Shown: positions 8,318 to 14,497 of the stretch, one piece after another
Position numbering within the stretch: position 1 is the stretch's first letter
Layout: every line of letters begins with the position of its first letter
NCBI RefSeq assembly: GCF_946477055.1
Contig: NZ_CAMKXG010000065.1
Coordinates: 1 to 14,497 of the forward strand
Length of the DNA stretch: 14,497 nt
Direction: 5' to 3'
Source: Lonsdalea britannica
GTDB lineage: Bacteria; Pseudomonadota; Gammaproteobacteria; Enterobacterales; Enterobacteriaceae
Notes under the pieces: model-generated
Database searches by the model: none
Told to the model about the DNA's origin: nothing
Seen by the model: only the letters and a program-made list of their open reading frames with translations
Position numbers and translations under genes: made by a program

Positions 8318-8345
8318 ATTGTAGCGTAGAATAGCGCACTGATAA
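8318..8345 (-). promoter_or_regulatory. Probable sigma-70 promoter of ubiCA
   Basis: On the minus strand TTATCA (8345-8340) and TACAAT (8323-8318) are separated by 16 bp, 46 bases before the ubiC start. The -10 box is 5/6 and the -35 box 4/6 to consensus. Confidence 0.5.
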
Positions 8346-8544
8346 CTCGTTCTGCCCTTGAGATGCATGATCTGCATGATTTTCATACTTTCGTAACGCC
8401 AATAAACGCGCCCGAAGCCAATAACAGGTTTTCGAGCCACATAAAATCAGGATAACGAGTTCACGCCTGCCACACATCTGAATTTCATGATATTTCAATG
8501 CAATGACACCCGAATGTATTCACGCGTCACCGCCCGCCAAATGC

Positions 8545-8577
8545 GCTATTAATACAATAAAAATCCAGCTATTAATA
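8545..8577 (+). repeat. Direct repeat GCTATTAATA x2
   Basis: The 10-mer GCTATTAATA occurs at 8545-8554 and 8568-8577, 23 bases apart start to start (about two helical turns). The second copy, with its next base, gives the perfect palindrome CTATTAATAG (8569-8578). It lies directly before the small ORF at 8580. It looks like a tandem operator; no regulator is assignable. Confidence 0.5.
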
Positions 8578-8579
8578 GG

Positions 8580-8765
8580 ATGGCTTATTTTCACTTTCCG
8601 CGATTAGAACGGCTTGCGATGAAAAAGGCTAATTGTCTGATTGTAGAGACAAAAAACCATACAGTCATAATGGGCAATCTATCTCCCCAAGAAATAAATT
8701 TCAGCGCGACGGAAGCCGAAAAAACATGCTCCGTCTCTCTAACGCTTTCTCTGCATCATTTATAA
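8580..8765 (+). CDS. Doubtful small ORF of unknown function
   Basis: 61 codons from ATG 8580, or 48 from the in-frame ATG at 8619 (begins MKKANCLIVETKNHTVIMGN). I do not recognise it. It has no signal peptide or membrane segment; there are two cysteines. No good ribosome binding site precedes either ATG: the AGG before 8580 is too close and nothing suits 8619. In its favour, paired repeats lie upstream (8545-8577) and its stop codon falls inside a 7-bp hairpin (8762-8768 with 8778-8784) followed by a short T-rich stretch. Against it, its composition looks non-coding. It may be a remnant or chance ORF. Confidence 0.2.
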   Translation: MAYFHFPRLERLAMKKANCLIVETKNHTVIMGNLSPQEINFSATEAEKTCSVSLTLSLHHL

Positions 8766-8935
8766 ACCTTCATCACGGGTTTATTATTTCGTACCGAGGA
8801 TAGCCTGCAGAATACAATTCACTTTGTCATTGATGAGCCAGATTTTTCTCGCGACATCTACGGCATTCCCTTTATTTCCCCTCTATTTATGAAGGGTATT
8901 TAATCGTCCGTTTCTTCGCTCAAAAATGAACGTCC

Positions 8936-8978
8936 AGCCAATATCACGCTGAGCCCGATGCAGCGCATAGCGTTGGCT
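8936..8978. repeat. Two-part inverted repeat
   Basis: AGCCAA (8936-8941) pairs with TTGGCT (8973-8978), and inside it CGCTG (8947-8951) pairs with CAGCG (8961-8965), leaving a 9-nt loop and unequal internal loops. It could be part of a folded RNA or a decayed element. It has no T-tract. Confidence 0.3.
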
Positions 8979-9023
8979 TAAGTCGAACAACAAAACAAAC
9001 ATAATGCATCGCCGTAAGACATA

Positions 9024-9060
9024 AAAAAACGACCGGTCAATGTTGACCCGGTCGTTTTTT
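9024..9060. terminator. Bidirectional intrinsic terminator after groL
   Basis: AAAAAACGACC (9024-9034) pairs with GGTCGTTTTTT (9050-9060), extended inward by GGTC/GACC with one bulged C at 9049. A-tract and T-tract flank the stem symmetrically, so it can stop transcription on both strands. It lies 87 bases past the groL stop and closes the groSL operon. Confidence 0.9.
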
Positions 9061-9146
9061 ATTGGCTATCAGGGCTTGGGAAAACCTGCGGCGTAATGAA
9101 CGCAGTCAGCCTGTCCCAGAGCTGATGATCCGATGCTTAACGCATC

Positions 9147-10802
<1,656 letters not shown>

Positions 10803-10835
10803 TTAAATTCGTTCAGTTCAGAGGATTACGCGCGA

Positions 10836-11162
<327 letters not shown>

Positions 11163-11209
11163 TTAGGTAACATGCCGAATACGCTTTTATATCCGGCCTT
11201 GTGGAAAAG

Positions 11210-11240
11210 TAAGTGGGGACGTTTCGACGGGCTTCAAGGG
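11210..11240 (-). promoter_or_regulatory. Sigma-32 heat-shock promoter of groSL
   Basis: On the minus strand CCCTTGAAG (11240-11232), 13 bases, then CCCCACTTA (11218-11210). This matches the RpoH pattern CTTGAAA-N11-16-CCCCATNT and closely resembles the E. coli groE promoter. It lies about 80 bases before the groS start. No CIRCE/HrcA operator is visible, consistent with RpoH control alone. Confidence 0.9.
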
Positions 11241-11318
11241 AGGAAGGTAAAATTTTTTCGCTTTGTGGACGCTTTTTCTCGGCCCACGAAAAAAAACTCA
11301 ACAGATCAGATAGCTAAT

Positions 11319-11347
11319 AAAAAAAAAGACCGCCTGAATCAGCGGTC
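11319..11347 (-). terminator. Intrinsic terminator of fxsA
   Basis: On the minus strand GACCGC (11347-11342), an 8-nt loop, GCGGTC (11333-11328), then T9 (11327-11319). The fxsA stop codon (11341-11339) lies inside the loop. It isolates the heat-shock groSL operon from fxsA read-through. Confidence 0.9.
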
Positions 11348-11809
11348 GTCATTTTCATCATGTTTCTCAAGTCGTTCGGGGCGTTGATCCTTACGTTGAT
11401 ATTCACCCTCGAAAACATCGCCCTGCGATCCAGCCGGACCCGAGCGCGAACGCCAGAGATGCAAATGCGGCATCAGTTTCAACGTCAGGTGCTTTTGCAA
11501 CGCTGGCAGCAACAGCAGCAGGCCAAGGAAGTCGGTGAAGAACCCCGGCACCAGCAGCAGAAATCCTGACATCACTAGCGAAACGCTTTTCACCATCTCT
11601 GCGGCCGGACTCTCGCCCGCTTCGATTTTCCGCTGCATCTGAATAAAGGTTCTGATCCCCTGATTACGGACCAGCGAAACGCCAAGGCAGGAAGTAAACA
11701 CCACCAGCAGCAGCGTGACAGCGATACCCAGCACGTGGGCGACCTGCATGAAAATGAAGATTTCAATGTAGGCCAACAGGAAAATCAGTATTAAAGGTAT
11801 CCAGCGCAC
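11339..11809 (-). CDS. fxsA: Membrane protein FxsA (F exclusion suppressor)
   Basis: A 156-residue inner-membrane protein; overproduction of the E. coli homologue relieves exclusion of phage T7 by the F plasmid, but its normal biochemical role is unknown. Hydrophobic segments lie at about residues 3-20, 26-46 and 76-104, the last with PGFFTDFLGLLLLLPALQKH typical of the family. A hydrophilic, charged C-terminal tail (EGEYQRKDQRPERLEKHDEN) faces the cytoplasm. It starts with GTG, not ATG: AGGAG stands six bases before this GTG, and MRWIPLILIF aligns with the E. coli start. It is divergent from aspA and upstream of groS; E. coli has yjeH between fxsA and groS, which is missing here. A TATACT box lies about 45 bases upstream. 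Confidence 0.95.
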   Translation of the reverse strand: MRWIPLILIFLLAYIEIFIFMQVAHVLGIAVTLLLVVFTSCLGVSLVRNQGIRTFIQMQRKIEAGESPAAEMVKSVSLVMSGFLLLVPGFFTDFLGLLLLLPALQKHLTLKLMPHLHLWRSRSGPAGSQGDVFEGEYQRKDQRPERLEKHDENDDR

Positions 11810-11823
11810 CCGGTGCTCCTGTA

Positions 11824-11845
11824 ATTGATATTTAACGTATTGATA
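11824..11845. repeat. Tandem ATTGATA half-sites upstream of fxsA
   Basis: ATTGATA occurs at 11824-11830 and 11839-11845, 15 bases apart in the same orientation, in the fxsA leader. TTGAT is an FNR-type half site, but these are tandem and not the palindromic TTGAT-N4-ATCAA, so I do not assign a regulator. Confidence 0.35.
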
Positions 11846-11883
11846 AAAAGTATATTCCTAAAACTTGCGCTCGTAATATGCTA

Positions 11884-12001
11884 TTGACGCAGTCATAAAC
11901 GGCTCTCTGTAAGAGCATTCACCGCGCCCGCCATCGCGTTACAATACTGTTGAAATGGTAGCTCATACGCTACTTTTCAACCTAGGTACGCGGTTTTTTT
12001 T
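11884..12001 (+). ncRNA. Candidate small RNA with its own promoter and T8 terminator
   Basis: TTGACG (11884-11889) and TGTAAG (11908-11913), 18 bp apart, form a reasonable sigma-70 promoter that would start RNA near 11920. From there ACCGCG (11921-11926) can pair with CGCGGT (11989-11994). Enclosed is a hairpin of GTTGAAA/TTTCAAC (11949-11955 with 11975-11981) and GTAGC/GCTAC (11958-11962 with 11969-11973) around a 6-nt loop. Eight T's (11994-12001) end the unit, giving an RNA of about 80 nt. A second outer pairing, GCG-TAC (11936-11942) with GTACGC (11986-11991), competes with the first. The flanking genes fxsA and aspA both point away, so the terminator serves neither. It matches no enterobacterial sRNA that I can recall. 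Expression is unproven. Confidence 0.5.
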
Positions 12002-12043
12002 GGCTGCTATCGTTTTTCGGCTATAGTCACACCGCGTGACTAT
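12000..12043 (+). promoter_or_regulatory. Promoter overlapped by an 8-bp-arm dyad (possible operator)
   Basis: TTGGCT (12000-12005) and TATAGT (12022-12027), 16 bp apart, resemble a sigma-70 promoter directed at aspA. ATAGTCAC (12023-12030) and GTGACTAT (12036-12043) form a perfect inverted repeat with a 5-nt spacer covering the -10 box and the predicted start point near 12034. A protein bound there would block transcription. I cannot match the dyad to a known regulator. Confidence 0.5.
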
Positions 12044-12071
12044 TCGTTACGATTCACTCAGGAGACAGACA

Positions 12072-12119
12072 ATGGAATGCCCAGATGTGATCACGGCGAC
12101 TATTTCACGCACAGGTTAA
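12072..12119 (+). CDS. Possible 15-codon leader ORF upstream of aspA
   Basis: ATG at 12072, TAA at 12117-12119, encoding MECPDVITATISRTG. An excellent ribosome binding site AGGAG (12060-12064) stands seven bases upstream, better than that of aspA. The peptide has three Thr and two Ile clustered in its second half, reminiscent of amino-acid attenuator leaders, but no T-tract terminator follows before aspA. It could only be translated from the promoter at 12000-12027, since the second aspA promoter starts downstream. It may be chance. Confidence 0.3.
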   Translation: MECPDVITATISRTG

Positions 12120-12128
12120 GAATATAAT
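12083..12128 (+). promoter_or_regulatory. Probable CRP-activated aspA promoter (class II)
   Basis: A consensus -10 box TATAAT (12123-12128) has no good -35 box, as in activator-dependent promoters. The 22-mer 12083-12104 contains a full TGTGATC left half and agrees with the CRP consensus at 14 of 22 positions by hand; its centre falls 41.5 bases before the predicted start at 12135, the exact class II position. E. coli aspA is also CRP-activated. The right half site is weak. Confidence 0.5.
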
Positions 12129-12235
12129 AATGAGATAGCCGTCAATATCGGTCAGATACACCGCCCCTCTTGGGAAAATGCATTACGATAAGCTGTACAA
12201 ACGCTAACTTATAGAAGAGTAAGAGAAGGCTCTTT

Positions 12236-13675
12236 ATGTCAGACAATATCCGTATTGAAGAAGATCTGTTAGGCAGCCGAGAAGTACCCGCCGATGCTTA
12301 TTACGGCATCCATACCCTTCGCGCTATTGAAAACTTTTATATCAGCAATCAGAAAATCAGCGACGTCCCTGATTTCGTCCGCGGCATGGTGATGGTCAAA
12401 AAGGCCGCCGCCATGGCCAACCGAGAACTCCAGACCATCCCACGAAAAATCGCCGACGTGATCATTCGCGCCTGCGACGAAGTGCTCAACAACGGCAAAT
12501 GCCTGGACCAATTCCCGGTGGATGTCTTTCAGGGCGGCGCAGGCACCTCGTTGAATATGAACACCAACGAAGTGCTGGCCAACATCGGTCTCGAACTGAT
12601 GGGACACCAAAAGGGCGAGTACCAGTACCTCAACCCCAACGATCACGTCAACAAATGCCAGTCGACCAACGATGCCTATCCCACCGGTTTCCGTATCGCC
12701 GTGTACAACGCGATCCTGAAGCTGGTTGATGCCAATACGCATCTGGGCGAAGGATTCGAGCGCAAAGCCAAAGAGTTTGAAAACATCCTGAAAATGGGAC
12801 GGACCCAACTGCAAGACGCCGTGCCGATGAGTCTGGGCCAGGAGTTCCACGCCTTCAACATTCTGCTGCAGGAAGAGAATAAAAACCTGCTGCGCACCGC
12901 CGAACTGCTGCTCGAGGTGAACCTGGGCGCAACGGCGATCGGCACGCGGCTGAATACGCCGGACGGCTACCAGCAACTGGCCGTGCAAAAGCTGTCCGAG
13001 GTGAGCCATCTGCCCTGCGTTTCCGCAGAAGATCTGATTGAAGCGACATCCGACTGCGGCGCTTATGTGATGGTACATAGCGCGCTCAAACGTCTGGCGG
13101 TTAAGCTGTCGAAAATCTGTAACGACCTGCGTTTGCTCTCTTCAGGCCCGCGCGCTGGCCTCAATGAGATCAACCTGCCGCAGCTGCAGGCTGGATCATC
13201 CATCATGCCTGCGAAGGTCAATCCGGTCGTTCCCGAGGTGGTCAATCAGGTGTGCTTCAAGGTTATCGGCAACGACACCTGCGTCACAATGGCGGCCGAA
13301 GCAGGCCAGTTGCAGTTGAACGTGATGGAGCCCGTAATTGGACAGGCCATGTTCGAGTCCACCCACATTTTGACCAACGCGTGCTACAACCTGTTGGAGA
13401 AATGTGTGAACGGCATCACCGCCAACCAGTCGGTCTGTGAGTCTTACGTGTTTAACTCCATCGGCATCGTTACCTACCTGAACCCGTTTATCGGTCATCA
13501 TAACGGCGATATCGTCGGTAAAATCTGCGCCGAAACCGGGAAAAGCGTACGTGAAGTCGTGTTGGAACGCGGCCTGCTGACTGAAGCAGAACTGGACGAT
13601 ATTTTCTCCGTACAGAACCTGATGCATCCGGCCTACAAAGCGAAACGTTACACCGACGAAAACGAACCGCAGTAA
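12236..13675 (+). CDS. aspA: Aspartate ammonia-lyase (aspartase) AspA
   Basis: A 479-residue cytoplasmic tetrameric enzyme that reversibly deaminates L-aspartate to fumarate and ammonia, feeding fumarate respiration and nitrogen supply. It has the aspartase/fumarase superfamily signature [11 protein letters not shown] at residues 320-330 with the catalytic serine in the SS loop, [14 protein letters not shown] near residue 100, [12 protein letters not shown] near 140 and [10 protein letters not shown] near 185. Only one residue, in the C-terminal tail, separates its length from E. coli AspA. One oddity is Arg238 in the otherwise nearly invariant GTGLN motif (here GTRLN). The start at 12236 has AGAAGG upstream. 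It stands alone with its own hairpin downstream; dcuA, which follows aspA in E. coli, is missing. Confidence 0.97.
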   Translation: MSDNIRIEEDLLGSREVPADAYYGIHTLRAIENFYISNQKISDVPDFVRGMVMVKKAAAMANRELQTIPRKIADVIIRACDEVLNNGKCLDQFPVDVFQGGAGTSLNMNTNEVLANIGLELMGHQKGEYQYLNPNDHVNKCQSTNDAYPTGFRIAVYNAILKLVDANTHLGEGFERKAKEFENILKMGRTQLQDAVPMSLGQEFHAFNILLQEENKNLLRTAELLLEVNLGATAIGTRLNTPDGYQQLAVQKLSEVSHLPCVSAEDLIEATSDCGAYVMVHSALKRLAVKLSKICNDLRLLSSGPRAGLNEINLPQLQAGSSIMPAKVNPVVPEVVNQVCFKVIGNDTCVTMAAEAGQLQLNVMEPVIGQAMFESTHILTNACYNLLEKCVNGITANQSVCESYVFNSIGIVTYLNPFIGHHNGDIVGKICAETGKSVREVVLERGLLTEAELDDIFSVQNLMHPAYKAKRYTDENEPQ

Positions 13676-13684
13676 CCTCCTCAG

Positions 13685-13718
13685 CTCCCTTCGGCGCCGA
13701 GCCATGCGTCGAAGGGAG
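13685..13718 (+). terminator. Terminator hairpin after aspA
   Basis: CTCCCTTCG (13685-13693) pairs exactly with CGAAGGGAG (13710-13718), extended inward by four pairs (one G-U) to an 8-nt loop. It starts nine bases after the aspA stop. The following ATTCTGTG is only partly T-rich, so termination may be incomplete. Confidence 0.7.
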
Positions 13719-13771
13719 ATTCTGTGACTCTTCTCACTTCCCACAGCGTCTATTTTCGACGCGATCCGCGC

Positions 13772-13800
13772 TTACGCTCACGCTGGCCTCAAGGTATAGT
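13772..13800 (+). promoter_or_regulatory. Probable sigma-70 promoter of cutA-dsbD
   Basis: TTACGC (13772-13777) and TATAGT (13795-13800) are spaced 17 bp, 37 bases before the cutA ATG. The -10 box is 5/6 to consensus. Together with the hairpin after aspA it makes cutA-dsbD a separate operon. Confidence 0.5.
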
Positions 13801-13837
13801 GTGGCGATAATTTCACGTTTCCGCTGCTGAGGTCATT

Positions 13838-14170
13838 ATGTCTGAACTCATCGCCTGCGACGCCGTGGTGGTGCTGTGTACCGCCCCCGACGACGCCAGC
13901 GCCAGATCGCTAGCCGCCGCCGCCCTGGAAGCCAAATTGGCAGCCTGCGTCACAATATTGCCCGGCGCCGTTTCGCTTTATCGTTGGGAAGGGAAACTGG
14001 AGCAACAGCAGGAGATCCAGCTGATGCTGAAAAGCGACCAGGCGCATATGCAAGACCTGTTCACGTTGCTGAAACAGCAGCATCCTTACCAAACGCCAGA
14101 ATTATTGGCGCTTCCGGTTCACGACGGCGATAACGATTATCTCTCATGGCTCAACGCGTCCTTACGCTGA
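13838..14170 (+). CDS. cutA: Divalent-cation tolerance protein CutA
   Basis: A 110-residue trimeric protein with a ferredoxin-like fold, linked genetically in E. coli to copper and other divalent cation tolerance; its molecular role is unsettled. Family stretches are [10 protein letters not shown] at the N-terminus, [29 protein letters not shown] and the C-terminal [13 protein letters not shown] with [10 protein letters not shown]. Cys14 and Cys37 correspond to E. coli Cys16 and Cys39. Where E. coli has two adjacent His (83-84), only the second is kept here (Gln81-His82). GAGGT precedes the ATG by five bases. dsbD starts inside its last codons with a 25-base overlap, indicating translational coupling. 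The first nine residues are poorly conserved. Confidence 0.95.
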   Translation: MSELIACDAVVVLCTAPDDASARSLAAAALEAKLAACVTILPGAVSLYRWEGKLEQQQEIQLMLKSDQAHMQDLFTLLKQQHPYQTPELLALPVHDGDNDYLSWLNASLR

Positions 14171-14497
14171 TTATCCTCTTCGGCACATTGCTTTTTACTG
14201 CCGTCGTGCCTGCCGAAAATCCCTTCGGCCGTGCGCAAACGTCGCGATTTCTGCCCGCCCCACAGGCGTTTGTCTTCGACTTCCAGCAACAAGGCAAGCA
14301 GCTCAAGCTTCAGTGGATCATTCACCCGGGCTATTACCTGTATCGCCAGAAAATAGCGATTCACTCCGGCAACACCACGCTGACAAGCATTGAGTTTCCG
14401 GCTGCCGAACGGCATCAGGACGCATTTTTCGGGGTGGTCGATATTTTCCGGGATCGGCTACAGCTCAATGTTCCTCTGGATGGACTTCCACAGGGCA
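14146..14497 (+). CDS. dsbD: Thiol:disulfide interchange protein DsbD, 5' part
   Basis: About 117 N-terminal residues of DsbD, cut by the window end. DsbD carries electrons from cytoplasmic thioredoxin across the inner membrane to DsbC, DsbG and CcmG. The ATG at 14146 lies inside cutA in another frame (cutA ends at 14170). The start [17 protein letters not shown] is a signal peptide with likely cleavage after Ala23 (VPA|EN). The periplasmic alpha domain follows, with [28 protein letters not shown] and [14 protein letters not shown] matching E. coli DsbD. The catalytic cysteines of this domain and the membrane and thioredoxin-like domains lie beyond the edge. The same overlap with cutA exists in E. 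coli. Identification is firm. Confidence 0.95.
   Translation, partial: MAQRVLTLIILFGTLLFTAVVPAENPFGRAQTSRFLPAPQAFVFDFQQQGKQLKLQWIIHPGYYLYRQKIAIHSGNTTLTSIEFPAAERHQDAFFGVVDIFRDRLQLNVPLDGLPQG

Larger units (their letters stand above)
8346..9023. other. Gene-poor 0.7-kb spacer between the ubiC promoter and the groL terminator
   Basis: I find no protein family here on either strand. The stretch is more AT-rich than its surroundings. It holds an 8-bp tandem repeat TGCATGAT (8364-8371 and 8373-8380), a direct repeat GCTATTAATA (8545-8554 and 8568-8577), one doubtful small ORF ending at 8765, a 7-bp hairpin (8762-8784) and a two-part inverted repeat (8936-8978). In E. coli neither ubiC nor groL borders such a gap, so it may be the scar of lost genes. 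Confidence 0.5.

Noticed and set aside
8268..8498. 76-codon minus-strand ORF overlapping the ubiC start by four bases
   Set aside because: It runs through the ubiC promoter and ribosome binding site, has no ribosome site of its own and no recognisable sequence.
8833..8892. 19-codon ORF (MSQIFLATSTAF...) in the ubiC-groL spacer
   Set aside because: No ribosome binding site, promoter or terminator around it; length expected by chance.
12269..13078. 269-codon minus-strand ORF inside aspA
   Set aside because: Antisense of aspA, with shadow-like composition (His, Val, Gln rich) and no family resemblance.

Overview
This is ordinary enterobacterial chromosome. Every complete protein I could name matches its Escherichia coli homologue closely in length and in key residues: YhaJ, YhaK, Zur, LexA, DgkA, PlsB, UbiA, UbiC, GroEL, GroES, FxsA, AspA and CutA. 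The first and last genes are cut by the window edges (YqjG, DsbD). The gene order is not that of E. coli: several blocks that are far apart there are joined here, and genes that E. coli carries inside these blocks are absent. I infer an Enterobacterales member outside the Escherichia/Salmonella group, plausibly Pectobacteriaceae (Brenneria, Lonsdalea, Dickeya or Pectobacterium type). The genus is not proven by anything I can see.

Layout, left to right. At 1-2338 is a redox/aromatic-stress cluster: the 3' end of yqjG, the convergent LysR regulator yhaJ, and the divergent pirin-like yhaK. At 2380-2933 is zur with a Fur-box-like palindrome in front of it. It converges on lexA (two SOS boxes), which is followed upstream by dgkA. 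plsB is divergent from dgkA and converges on the ubiC-ubiA operon, with a strong terminator between them. At 8272-9146 is an 875-bp stretch with no convincing gene, holding the ubiC promoter, a doubtful small ORF, repeats and the groL terminator. Then come groS-groL under a sigma-32 heat-shock promoter, then fxsA with its own terminator. At 11810-12235 is the divergent fxsA/aspA control region, then aspA, cutA and the start of dsbD, which overlaps cutA.

How the genes work together. lexA, dgkA, plsB, ubiA and ubiC form the conserved block for SOS control, phospholipid synthesis and ubiquinone synthesis. groS-groL make the chaperonin. aspA makes fumarate and ammonia from aspartate. cutA and dsbD are translationally coupled; the start of DsbD, the inner-membrane thiol reductase, lies inside cutA.

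The most interesting part is the fxsA/aspA intergenic region. Both flanking genes point away from it, yet it contains a promoter followed by a folded stretch and a T8 run. A terminator there cannot belong to either neighbour, so it suggests an independent RNA of about 80 nt. Directly after it come a second promoter overlapped by an 8-bp-arm dyad, a 15-codon ORF with a strong ribosome binding site, and a TATAAT box with a CRP-like site centred at the class II position (-41.5). I found no defence system, mobile element, CRISPR array or tRNA/rRNA gene.
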